From Chloroflexota bacterium (lineage in GTDB: Bacteria > Chloroflexota > Chloroflexia > Thermomicrobiales > JADLAZ01): DNA of 64,000 nt. The translations under genes were made by a program, and so were the position numbers. Of the stretch, positions 36,738-45,799 are shown one piece after another; the stretch's first letter is position 1; the number at the start of each line of letters is the position of its first letter. The stretch covers positions 62,001-126,000 of the forward strand of contig JADLAZ010000282.1 in the NCBI GenBank assembly GCA_020849725.1, written 5' to 3'. A model generated the notes under the pieces. It worked only from the letters and a program-made list of their open reading frames with translations, was not told where the DNA came from and did no database searches.

Positions 36738-38018
36738 ATGTCCGTCTCAAGACAAGCACAGAGTACGGCAACCTTTGACCCGCATAGGAGTAAGAATGGC
36801 AACCTAATTCCATGCCCGCTGACCAACGAGGATGCAACGGAAGCCGCAGCGGGGTTGGTGGACATCATCTACCTCGACAACAACGCATCTACGGCTCCGG
36901 AACCAGAGGTCTCGGAAGCGGTGGGGTGGGCACTTCGTGACCTGTACGCGAATCCCTCGAGTCAGCACCCAGCTGGCAGACGTGCCGCTGCGTCCGTGGA
37001 GCGGGCGCGGGAACAAGTCGCCGCGCTCATCTCGTGTGCGCCGAGGGCCATCACCTTCACCTCGGGTGCTAGCGAGGCCGACGGCCTGGCAATATGCGGT
37101 CTGTGGGAGGGAAACCGTGCGGTCGGCTTGCGCCGTAACACCGTCATCGTCGGCGCGACTGAGCATGCTGCGGTGTTGGAGTCCGCTCGTTCCCTGAGAG
37201 CTGCGGGCGCGCGCGTTATCGAAGCCCCTGTGGACCGGTTCGGGATGATCGCCCTCGACGCTCTCAGGAAGCTCGTGGACGAGGACGTCCTCCTAGTCTC
37301 CGTGATGGCGGCCAACAGTGAGACCGGCACCCTGGCGCCACTTTCCGAGGTGGCGGCTATCGCGAAGGAATGTGGCGCATACGTCCACACCGACGCGACC
37401 CAGTATGTGGGTCGTCTCTCCCTAGATATGGAAGCGCTCGACTTGGACATGGTGTCTCTCAGCGGCCACAAGATGCACGGCCCTAAGGGCGTAGGGGCAC
37501 TCGCTGTGCGGCGAGGGGTTCCGATAGCGCCGCGGATCCGGGGCGGTGGGCACGAGCGTGGGCTGCGTTCCGGTACCCTCAACACCCCCGGAATCGTCGG
37601 GCTCGGCGTTGCGGCTGAACTTGCCCTAGGGCGCTTCGGGGACACCGAGGCAATGGCAGGCTTAAGGAATCGCCTCCATCAGGGGCTCAGTGCCCGATTG
37701 GACGGGGTCCACCTCAATGGCCATCAGACCGAGCGCCTTCCCAATACGGTCAACCTGCGATTCTCGGGGGCAGACGCCGAGGCGGTGATGACGTCGCTGA
37801 GGCGAGTGGCGTGCTCTGCTGGCAGCGCGTGCAGTTCGGGCATACCAGCCCCGTCGCATGTGCTCGTAGCCATGGGCCTAAGCCCCCAGGAGGCCCACCA
37901 AAGCCTGCGGTTCAGCTTATCGCGGAACACTACGACAGCCGATGTAGATGCTGCGATTGACGAGCTCGTCGCTGCGGTCACATTCGTGCGCGAGTCAAGT
38001 CCCGCTATGGGTGCCTGA
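36738..38018 (+). CDS. dndA: Cysteine desulfurase of the phosphorothioation system
   Basis: PLP enzyme of the IscS/NifS/DndA class that takes sulfur from cysteine. YLDNNAST lies at the N-terminus of the fold, the PLP-binding lysine is K245 in LSGHKMHGPKG, ATEHAAV carries the PLP-stacking histidine, and the catalytic cysteine is C365 in GSACSSG. Length is 426 residues, with about 40 unusual N-terminal residues; a later start is possible. It lies 6 bp after the sigma4-like gene and 3 bp before the DUF4007 gene. Sulfur would pass to the DndC-like protein encoded downstream. Confidence 0.88.
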   Translation: MSVSRQAQSTATFDPHRSKNGNLIPCPLTNEDATEAAAGLVDIIYLDNNASTAPEPEVSEAVGWALRDLYANPSSQHPAGRRAAASVERAREQVAALISCAPRAITFTSGASEADGLAICGLWEGNRAVGLRRNTVIVGATEHAAVLESARSLRAAGARVIEAPVDRFGMIALDALRKLVDEDVLLVSVMAANSETGTLAPLSEVAAIAKECGAYVHTDATQYVGRLSLDMEALDLDMVSLSGHKMHGPKGVGALAVRRGVPIAPRIRGGGHERGLRSGTLNTPGIVGLGVAAELALGRFGDTEAMAGLRNRLHQGLSARLDGVHLNGHQTERLPNTVNLRFSGADAEAVMTSLRRVACSAGSACSSGIPAPSHVLVAMGLSPQEAHQSLRFSLSRNTTTADVDAAIDELVAAVTFVRESSPAMGA

Positions 38019-38021
38019 GCT

Positions 38022-39038
38022 ATGAACCGTGTCGATGAAGCCGCCGCCGAGGTCTTCGCGCGTCACGAGACCTTTCACCCGCGTTACGGCTGGTTCCGAA
38101 AGGCGGTAATAGCGGCAGCGAAGGCGCCGGATGTGTTCACAAGAGAGGATGCTCCGGTCGAACTCGGGGTGGGCAAGAACATGGTGCGCGCCATCCGTTT
38201 CTGGGGGAAGGCCGCGAAGCTGCTTGCAGACGTCGATGACCCACAAAGGCCACGCCTCGCGTCGACCGTCCCCTCTTGGAATGGGGCAGCTCTTCTTGGC
38301 GAACAGCCGGGCCTCGATCCTTATCTCGAGCTGCCTGGCTCCCTCTGGCTCCTCCACTGGTGGATGTTGGCCAAGCTGTCCTGGCTGCCTGTCTGGTGGA
38401 TCACCTTCAACCAGTTCGGGTCGGTCGAGTTCTCTGAAGAGGATCTTCTAGGGGCTGTTCTGGATGAGTTGCGACGCGTACCTTCCTGGGCTCTGCCCGT
38501 CGAGGCATCCATTAAGAAGGATGTGGATTGCCTGCTGCGCATGTACGCCCCACGCGTTGCTGGTCGCTTCGCGCTCGATGACCTTCTCGACTGCCCCTTC
38601 CGTGAGTTGGGCTTGCTGGAGACTGTCTGGGACGATGCCCACCGGTACCGCTTCGTTATCGGCGCCAAGCCCACTTTGCCGGCCGAGATCGTCGCCTACG
38701 CCTCCCTGGAGTACCTCGCCGTAACCGATCCAAGCGCTCGCACCAGCACTTTAAGCCGCTTGGCGCTGAGCCATGGGGGACCCGGGCGGGTGTTCAAGCT
38801 TACCGAGCAGGCCCTCGCGACAGCATTAGAGGACTACGGAACGACACACAACGGCGTCTGGCTAACGTCGGCAGCCGGGGTGCTGCAGTTAGCCGTGGAT
38901 GGTGATCCTAGGCAGCAGGCCGTCGAGGCGCTCCGGGCCTACTACCGACGGGCCGGCCACCGAGTAGAGGGTTCGCTCACGCTCGGTGAGCATGCTGCTA
39001 TGCGCGAGCTAGAGTCCGTTACGGGGGGAAGTCGCTGA
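38022..39038 (+). CDS. DUF4007 protein
   Basis: The N-terminus (FARHETFHPRYGWFRKAVIA, then APVELGVGKNMVRAIRFWGK) is the diagnostic block of DUF4007. These proteins accompany DNA phosphorothioation and related modification clusters; their biochemical role is not known. At 338 residues it is of usual length. Its stop overlaps the start of the large ATPase gene (TGATG). Confidence 0.85.
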   Translation: MNRVDEAAAEVFARHETFHPRYGWFRKAVIAAAKAPDVFTREDAPVELGVGKNMVRAIRFWGKAAKLLADVDDPQRPRLASTVPSWNGAALLGEQPGLDPYLELPGSLWLLHWWMLAKLSWLPVWWITFNQFGSVEFSEEDLLGAVLDELRRVPSWALPVEASIKKDVDCLLRMYAPRVAGRFALDDLLDCPFRELGLLETVWDDAHRYRFVIGAKPTLPAEIVAYASLEYLAVTDPSARTSTLSRLALSHGGPGRVFKLTEQALATALEDYGTTHNGVWLTSAAGVLQLAVDGDPRQQAVEALRAYYRRAGHRVEGSLTLGEHAAMRELESVTGGSR

Positions 39039-42000
39039 TGGTCTTCGTGGCTCCCAGCCTCCAAGACATTGTTCGCGTGCGGCAGAGATACGCCCGCTCC
39101 GCGAATGTCGAACGCGATGCCGAGGGCGATGTGGTGGGAGGCTACCTGCCGACTGCCCGTGCGCTCGACGTGGTTGGCCGGGTGGCTGCGGCGATCCTCG
39201 ACCCGACCGCAGGGCGGGCAATCTCGGTGACGGGTCCCTACGGGTCCGGGAAGTCATCCCTTGCACTCTTCCTCGGCGCATTGCTGGGCCAAGCCACCGA
39301 TGTCGCCAGGCACCGCGCGGATGAAGTGCTCCGTGAAGCGGATTCGGCGCTCGCCCTCCGTGTTGCCCGTGCTCGAGACGCATCAGGTGCTGGATGGAAT
39401 GGATTCATCCGGGCCGTGGTTACCGCCCAGCGTGAGCCTATCGCGGCGACCCTTATCCGGGCCCTACGGGTGGGCGTCACCCGATACGCGGGCGGGGAAA
39501 CGGCCGCTTCAGCCGAGCCAGCGTTTGGGGCGGTGCTGCAAGCAGATCCCGCACAATCTAGGTCGACTTCTGACCTCCGACGTCTCGTCGCGGGAGTTGC
39601 GACGGTGGCCCCAGTGCTGCTCGTGATCGATGAGTTCGGCAAGACCCTGGAGCACGTCGCGTCCTCGGCGGCCGGGGGTGGTGCTGACGACCTATACGTG
39701 CTGCAAGATCTCGCCGAGTGGTCTGCCGGTGATGCGCCCCTGCCCCTCATCATCGTCACGCTTCAGCACTTAGCGCTTGAGGACTACATGTCGGGGGTCT
39801 CAGTTGTGCAGCGTCGCGAGTGGTCCAAAGTTTTGGGGCGCTTCGTCGACATGCCCTACGTGGAGACCTCCTCTCAGGCGCAGGCCCTCATTGCGTCCGT
39901 GTTCGAGCAAACCACCCAGGCCAATCTGCGACGACGCTTGGATGCATGGGCGCAGGCTGTGCGGCGGGAGGTCGACGACGCTGGGTTGGTGGGCGCCCTG
40001 CACGTCGACCCGGCCTCGTGCTACCCACTCCATCCGGTCACGCTCGCCGCTCTCCCGGAACTGTGCGCTCGCTACGGACAGAACGAGCGGACGCTGTTCT
40101 CATTCTTGGCCGGAACCGAGCCCCTGTCCGTGCGCGCCTACCTGGCTGGCACCCCTCTCGAGGACGGCGGTGTGTTGCCGTCTGTGCGCCTGGACCGCGT
40201 GTACGACTACTTCCTGGAGACGGCGTCGACCATGGTTGGCGCGTCTGCAACAGCATCGCGCTGGTTAGAGATCGAGACACGCATCCGTGACGCACACGGG
40301 CTCTCCGCCGCCGAGCAACGCGTGCTCAAGACCATTGGCGTCCTCAACCTCATTTCTGCGGGTGGCGTGTTGCGCGCCTCGCGAAGCTTGGTCGCGATAG
40401 CCGCAGCCGACGGACGGAAGGGCACCGCGACTAGGTCGGCAGTTGAGTCAGTCATCACGGCCCTCGAAGCCAAGGGACTGGTCACGTATCGCGGCTTCGC
40501 TGATGAATTGCGCATCTGGAGCGGAACTGACTTCGATCTCAAGGGGGCAGTCGAACTCGCCCGACGCCGCCTCCGAGATGAGCCGGTTGCCGCCCTTCTG
40601 CAGCGTGCCAGACCGCTCCTCCCCGTGGTCGCGGCACGCCATAGCCAGGAGACCGGGACACTCCGTGTCTTTGAGCGCCATTACACCGACAGAATAGCCA
40701 CGGACATCGGTCCACTCCCGGCGTCATCACCCGCAGACGGGCTCGTGTTGCTCTGCGTAGATCCGGACGGCGCCTTGCCTGTGAGAAGCCTCGCGTCCGA
40801 CCGTGATAAGCCCGTCATTGCCGGCTTTTCAGATGCAGTCTCGGTGATCGTGGAGGCTGCGCGGGAGTTGGCGGCGCATTTGGATGTCCTGAACACCGCA
40901 GCCGACATCCAGAGCGACCACGTTGCTCGCCGCGAGCTCCGCGAACGGGCGGCCGTGGCCGCGCATGCCCTCGACGCAGCACTCGATAGAGCATTCGGAC
41001 CGGCAAATAGGGCAGTGCGGTGGATCCGTCTCCCAGGAGGTGGAGCTCTTCCGCCTTCGAGCGGCCTGTCGGGCGCGCTTTCGCACCTATGCGACGAGCT
41101 TTATCCCTCCGCGCCGCAGTTCCGCAATGAGATGCTTGCTCGAAGAGATCTGACTTCCCAAGGGGCAAGAGCGCGGCGCGACTTGCTAGAGGCGATGGTG
41201 GAGCGAGGCGATCGCGAGCGGCTCGGCATCGAAGGGTACGGGCCGGAGCGCGCCATGTACGAGGCTGTCCTGCGACGGACGGGTATTCATCGTGTCGAAG
41301 ATGGCACTTGGCGTTTCGGTGCACCAGACGACACGGACGAGTTCAACTTCAAGCCCGTCTGGTTCGCGATCGAGTCAGTGTTCGAGGAGGCCACCGAACG
41401 CCAAGTCGTCATAGTCGAGCTCCACGAGCGACTGATGGCCCCACCCTTCGGTCTGAAGGATGGGCCGATCCCGGTCCTGGTCACCGCTGCCTTACTTGCT
41501 CGGAGCGACGACGTCGCGCTGTACGAGGAGGGAACGTTCGTACCACGTCTGACCGCTGAGGTCGTGGAGCGGCTGGCGAGGAATCCTGACCGATTCACGA
41601 TTAAAGGCTACGCCACCCGGGCGGCGCGGGGACGAGTTCTCGAGGCCCTCAGCCACGCGCTGCAACTCGACCCGCGCCCGGCGGCCCGGGCGCGCGTGGG
41701 CAGCGTGGTCTCCGTTGCCTCGCCACTGCTCGCGCGGGCGCGGAGCCTCCCGGACTACGCCAAGCGGACAAAGGAGATCTCGGTCGCTGCGCGGGCAGTG
41801 CGGGACGCACTGTTCGCCGCGCGCGAGCCAGACGAGCTGCTGTTCTCGGCGCTCCCATCCGCCCTCGGGATGGCCCCTTTCACACCGCGCGCGGCGTTGT
41901 CGGAGGAAGCGGCGACCGACTACGCCACGGCCCTTGCGGCCGTGATGGCTGAGATCGAGGGCCTCAATCCCTCGCTACTCAACCACATCGAGCGCTCCCT

Positions 42001-42565
42001 TGCGAATGCCCTGGGAGCCCGCCTCGAAGTAGTGCGCGAGGATCTGCGCGTGCGAGCAGCGCGACTGGCGGGACAAATCCTCGAGCCGCAACTTCGCTCC
42101 TTTGCCTTGGCACTGAGTGACGAGGCGCTGGACCGGGATGAGTGGCTGACGTACGTGGGGATGCTGGTGGCGAGCAAGCCGCCCACCTCGTGGGTGGATG
42201 ACGACAAGGCTCGCTTCGACCAGAGGTGCCGCCAGCTTGGGGAGGCGTTCAGGCGCGTCGAGAGCCTCCACTTCAGCCAGGCCTCTATCCCAGAGGATGG
42301 GTTCGACGCTGCCAGGGTGACCCTGACGCTTCCGGATGGAACCGACGCCGCCCGGGTGGTCTGGGTTGACGAGTCAGATCGCGAGACGGTCGCGGCGCTG
42401 CTAACAGACACGCTTGCCCGAGCGGCTCACGGTTTAGGCGACCGCGGGGCCGAGATGCTACTGGCGATGCTCGCCAAGCGGGTGCTGCTCCCTGAGGAGC
42501 AAGACGTGCCGACCTCGTCGGCGCAGGAGTACACAGAAGGGAGGAAGCGCCAAGCCAATGCCTGA
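39038..42565 (+). CDS. Large P-loop ATPase of the phosphorothioation island
   Basis: The 1175-residue protein has Walker A in SVTGPYGSGKSSLALFLGAL (K72) and Walker B in LLVIDEFGKTLE (about 192-203), followed by a long helical body. The opening resembles the BrxC/PglY-type ATPases of phage-defence modification systems. No nuclease motif is seen. It is sandwiched between DUF4007 and the DndC-like gene, overlapping the latter by 8 bp. A role in target scanning or restriction control is inferred from position. Confidence 0.7.
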   Translation: MVFVAPSLQDIVRVRQRYARSANVERDAEGDVVGGYLPTARALDVVGRVAAAILDPTAGRAISVTGPYGSGKSSLALFLGALLGQATDVARHRADEVLREADSALALRVARARDASGAGWNGFIRAVVTAQREPIAATLIRALRVGVTRYAGGETAASAEPAFGAVLQADPAQSRSTSDLRRLVAGVATVAPVLLVIDEFGKTLEHVASSAAGGGADDLYVLQDLAEWSAGDAPLPLIIVTLQHLALEDYMSGVSVVQRREWSKVLGRFVDMPYVETSSQAQALIASVFEQTTQANLRRRLDAWAQAVRREVDDAGLVGALHVDPASCYPLHPVTLAALPELCARYGQNERTLFSFLAGTEPLSVRAYLAGTPLEDGGVLPSVRLDRVYDYFLETASTMVGASATASRWLEIETRIRDAHGLSAAEQRVLKTIGVLNLISAGGVLRASRSLVAIAAADGRKGTATRSAVESVITALEAKGLVTYRGFADELRIWSGTDFDLKGAVELARRRLRDEPVAALLQRARPLLPVVAARHSQETGTLRVFERHYTDRIATDIGPLPASSPADGLVLLCVDPDGALPVRSLASDRDKPVIAGFSDAVSVIVEAARELAAHLDVLNTAADIQSDHVARRELRERAAVAAHALDAALDRAFGPANRAVRWIRLPGGGALPPSSGLSGALSHLCDELYPSAPQFRNEMLARRDLTSQGARARRDLLEAMVERGDRERLGIEGYGPERAMYEAVLRRTGIHRVEDGTWRFGAPDDTDEFNFKPVWFAIESVFEEATERQVVIVELHERLMAPPFGLKDGPIPVLVTAALLARSDDVALYEEGTFVPRLTAEVVERLARNPDRFTIKGYATRAARGRVLEALSHALQLDPRPAARARVGSVVSVASPLLARARSLPDYAKRTKEISVAARAVRDALFAAREPDELLFSALPSALGMAPFTPRAALSEEAATDYATALAAVMAEIEGLNPSLLNHIERSLANALGARLEVVREDLRVRAARLAGQILEPQLRSFALALSDEALDRDEWLTYVGMLVASKPPTSWVDDDKARFDQRCRQLGEAFRRVESLHFSQASIPEDGFDAARVTLTLPDGTDAARVVWVDESDRETVAALLTDTLARAAHGLGDRGAEMLLAMLAKRVLLPEEQDVPTSSAQEYTEGRKRQANA

Positions 42566-43379
42566 TGATCGCATCCGCCATGTCTTGGGGCTCTCCGGTG
42601 GCAAGGACAGCGCGGCGCTAGCCGTCTACATGCGAGACCGCGTGCCGGAGATGGAGTACTTCTTCTGCGACACGGGCAGTGAGCTGCCCGAAACCTACGA
42701 GTACCTCGAGCGCCTTGAGGCGTACCTCGGTAAGCGCATCGCCAGGCTCAACTCGGGACGGGACTTCGACCATTGGCTGGCGCTATATCGCGGCACGCTT
42801 CCTTCACCGCAGATGCGTTGGTGCACGCGGCGCATGAAGATCGAACCGTTGGAAGCATGGATCGGGAACGACCTGGCCGTGAGCTACGTCGCCATCCGCG
42901 CGGATGAGCCGCAGCGCCAGGGATACATCTCCACCAAGCCAAACATCACCACTCGCTACCCCCTCAAGGAGGACGGGATCGACAAGGATGGGGTGATGAA
43001 GATCTTGGCGGATGCGGGCGTAGGACTTCCGACGTACTACGAGTGGCGCACTCGATCGGGCTGCTACTTCTGCTTTTTTCAGCGCAAGGCGGAGTGGGTT
43101 GGCCTCGCGGAACGCCACCCGGACTTGTTCGAGAAGGCCGTTGCCTATGAGGACAAAGTGTCCTGGGAAGCTACTGCGATGCAAGGCCGTGCCTACAGAT
43201 GGTCCCAGGGCGAAAGTCTCCGTGAACTTGTCGAACGGCGCGACGAGATCCTCGCCAAGCATCGAGCGGCTGTCGAGGCCGCCAACAAGCGCCGCAAGAA
43301 CCTTCCTCTAATTGAAGTGCTTTCCGATGCACTCGACGATGATGATGACACCTCTCCGTGCCAGGTGTGCCACCTTTGA
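42558..43379 (+). CDS. dndC: DndC-like PAPS-reductase/PP-loop sulfur transferase
   Basis: The PP-loop SGGKDS (13-18) binds ATP, and cysteines C89 (RWCTRRMKIEP), C169 and C172 (SGCYFCFF) can hold an Fe-S cluster as in DndC, which activates the DNA backbone or carries sulfur. At 273 residues it is shorter than the classical DndC (about 500), closer to a minimal PAPS-reductase domain. The C-terminus ends in a second small cysteine pair (CQVC). It lies 6 bp before the helicase gene. Confidence 0.85.
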   Translation: MPDDRIRHVLGLSGGKDSAALAVYMRDRVPEMEYFFCDTGSELPETYEYLERLEAYLGKRIARLNSGRDFDHWLALYRGTLPSPQMRWCTRRMKIEPLEAWIGNDLAVSYVAIRADEPQRQGYISTKPNITTRYPLKEDGIDKDGVMKILADAGVGLPTYYEWRTRSGCYFCFFQRKAEWVGLAERHPDLFEKAVAYEDKVSWEATAMQGRAYRWSQGESLRELVERRDEILAKHRAAVEAANKRRKNLPLIEVLSDALDDDDDTSPCQVCHL

Positions 43380-43385
43380 GGATCC

Positions 43386-45524
43386 ATGGCTAGTTTACGT
43401 GAGCTCGAAGAGGCCAGGCCAGTGTACCAGGTGCCGCGGCAGGATCTGGTTCGAGAGGTCATGGTGCCTGCTCTGACGGCATCGACCTCGGTCCGCTGCA
43501 TGGTCGGCTACTTCGACTCGCGGTCCTTTCGCGCCCTCGCACCCGGGCTTGTGGCTTTTATCAGCCGCCCCGTTGGGCAGATGCAGTTGCTCGCCAGTCC
43601 CGTGATTTCGGAGTCAGATCAGCAGGCGATCCGCGACGCGGTCGCCAACCCTCAGGAGATCATCGAAAGGGTGGCACGGGAGATCTTCGCCGAAGCGCGG
43701 GTGAGCGAGGAGGTGCTCGTTCGCCATCACTACGATTGCCTCGCCTATCTGCTCGCGCGCGGGCGACTAGAGTTGCGCCTCGTAGTGATGAGAACCCAGG
43801 GCATGTTTCACCCCAAGGTTTGGCTGTTCGCCGACAGCGAAGACACGGTTGCTCTGCACGGTTCGAGCAACGCAACGACATCCGGCCTTCTCTACAACTT
43901 CGAGACCGTTCGTCTCGAGCGCCCTTGGCGTTCGATCGACGCGTTGCAGAGCGTGGCGGAGTTCGAGGATCTGTTCGACCGCGTGTGGAGCCGCCAAGAC
44001 AAGGACACTATCGTGGTTGATCTACCGGAAGCTGTCCGCCTTGACCTCCTGCGTGACGGCGAGACCCGGCCCGCGCCCACACTCGACGAGTTCCTCGCTG
44101 CTTGGCGGGCTGCCCACCCCTCCTCGGACACGGGCGACGCTGTCTCCAAGCAACGGGCGAAGCCGCCACGGCTAGTTATCCCGTCCTACCTTGAATGGGA
44201 GCGCGGTCCGTTCGCCCATCAGGGTGCAGCCGTTCACGCGTGGGAGGCGGCTGGGAGGCGGGGGATCCTGGCGATGGCGACAGGTGCCGGCAAGACAATA
44301 GCCGCCCTCATCTGCGCCACCCGTGTGCTGGAGACGCATGCGCCGTTGCTGGTCATCATCTCGGCGCCGTACAGGCCGCTCGTTCAGCAGTGGCAGGACG
44401 AGGTGCGGGCATTCGGGGTGGAGCCACTTGAACTGACAGAGTTATCCGGCGACGACCGAGCGCGGCGCTTGTCTCAAGGGGTGCGTGAACTCCGGTATGG
44501 ATTCGCCGATGTGCACGTCGCCGTGGTCACGACCGACTTCCTGGTCGACCATCGCTTCCGCCGCATTCTAGATGCCATCCCCGCTTCCATCCGGACCATG
44601 CTCATCGGCGACGAAGTCCACAACCTCGGCGCCGCCGGTTTCGTGAAGGATCCGCCTCAACGGTTCGACCTACGGCTCGGCCTCTCCGCCACGCCAGAGC
44701 GCCAGTATGACAGCGCTGGGACTGCCGAGCTCTTCGCCTTCTTTGGCGGCGATGGCCCCGTGTATGAATTCGATCTTCGCCAAGCCATCCGAGCCGGCTG
44801 CCTCGTGCCCTACACCTACCACCTCCATCCGGTGGAACTCGCAGAGGATGAAGCCGACGAATACGTCCGTTTCACCGACGAGCTCCGGAAGGCCGGCTTC
44901 CGGGGCGACGAGGAGGATGCATCTGACGACCGAATCAGACGCCTGCTAGTGAAGCGCAGGGCGGTTATCGAGAACGCGGCGTCCAAGATCGCGGAATTGC
45001 GGCGCCTCCTAGTTGCCGCCGATCCTCGGCGGCTCCGCCTCACACTTATATACGCCTCCGACAAGAACCCGGCGCAGTTGACTATCGTCAACCGCCTGTT
45101 GCGCGAGGAACTGGATGTGCTGTTCCACCAGCTCACGGCCGCCGAGACCGCCAGCAAGGCCAAGACGGAGGCGATCCTTGACCGGTTCGCCGCCGGCGGC
45201 ATCCAAGTGCTCACATGCAAGCGAGTGCTGGACGAGGGCGTCAATATCCCACAGGTGACCACCGCCTATTTGCTCGCCAGCAGCACCGTGAGGCGCCAAT
45301 GGGTCCAGCGTCGTGGCCGCATCCTGCGACAGTGCCCGTCGATCGGGAAATCGATTGCTCGACTGCACGACTTCATCGTCGTGCCACCGGACCCGACCAC
45401 GCCCGCGGGGAAGTCGATCCTGAGGACCGAGCGAATGCGCGCCCGGGCGTTCGCCGAGGCGGCCGACAATGCGGGCGGAGAGGGTGACCCCTTCGCCGTA
45501 ATCGATAGCCTGGACGAGCCGTAG
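43386..45524 (+). CDS. PLD-nuclease/DEAD-helicase, phosphorothioation-linked restriction enzyme
   Basis: N-terminal phospholipase D-type nuclease domain: MVGYFDSRSFRALAPG, then HPKVWLF (H142, K144) and HGSSN. It is followed by an SF2 helicase: MATGAGKTIAALI (K303), IGDEVHNLGA (motif II as DEVH), LRLGLSATPER, and VQRRGRILRQ (motif VI). The 712-residue layout matches helicase-nucleases annotated as restriction components next to dnd genes. It would cut DNA lacking the sulfur mark. The HxK motif is single, so dimerisation may complete the active site. Confidence 0.82.
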   Translation: MASLRELEEARPVYQVPRQDLVREVMVPALTASTSVRCMVGYFDSRSFRALAPGLVAFISRPVGQMQLLASPVISESDQQAIRDAVANPQEIIERVAREIFAEARVSEEVLVRHHYDCLAYLLARGRLELRLVVMRTQGMFHPKVWLFADSEDTVALHGSSNATTSGLLYNFETVRLERPWRSIDALQSVAEFEDLFDRVWSRQDKDTIVVDLPEAVRLDLLRDGETRPAPTLDEFLAAWRAAHPSSDTGDAVSKQRAKPPRLVIPSYLEWERGPFAHQGAAVHAWEAAGRRGILAMATGAGKTIAALICATRVLETHAPLLVIISAPYRPLVQQWQDEVRAFGVEPLELTELSGDDRARRLSQGVRELRYGFADVHVAVVTTDFLVDHRFRRILDAIPASIRTMLIGDEVHNLGAAGFVKDPPQRFDLRLGLSATPERQYDSAGTAELFAFFGGDGPVYEFDLRQAIRAGCLVPYTYHLHPVELAEDEADEYVRFTDELRKAGFRGDEEDASDDRIRRLLVKRRAVIENAASKIAELRRLLVAADPRRLRLTLIYASDKNPAQLTIVNRLLREELDVLFHQLTAAETASKAKTEAILDRFAAGGIQVLTCKRVLDEGVNIPQVTTAYLLASSTVRRQWVQRRGRILRQCPSIGKSIARLHDFIVVPPDPTTPAGKSILRTERMRARAFAEAADNAGGEGDPFAVIDSLDEP

Positions 45525-45563
45525 GAAAGTACAACTACTACCAGATCGAAGGAGGATGACGGC

Positions 45564-45785
45564 GTGGCTTCAGCAAGGCTCGTGGTCGATGCGATCAAGC
45601 GACGGTGCGGCGACGTTGAGCCGCGCTTCGATGATTACCAAGAGGAACTGCTCACCACTGTCGTCGAGATCCTTTCGCGAGAGCGCGAGCACCGCATTTC
45701 CCCGACGAACATCCAGCAAAAAGTGCAGGATCACATCGAGGTGTTGGGAGACCAGCTCTGGGGGAGCTCTGAGAGGAAGGCGTAG
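45564..45785 (+). CDS. Small helical protein, 73 aa
   Basis: The product (VVDAIKRRCGDVEPRFDDYQ, then EELLTTVVEILSREREHRIS) is helical with a charged C-terminus. GTG 45564 has AAGGAGG eight bases upstream; an out-of-frame ATG at 45556 is an alternative without coding support. It lies between the helicase and the DndD-like ATPase. No family is recognised; a small partner of DndD is plausible. Confidence 0.65.
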   Translation: MASARLVVDAIKRRCGDVEPRFDDYQEELLTTVVEILSREREHRISPTNIQQKVQDHIEVLGDQLWGSSERKA

Positions 45786-45799
45786 GAGTACTCTATTCC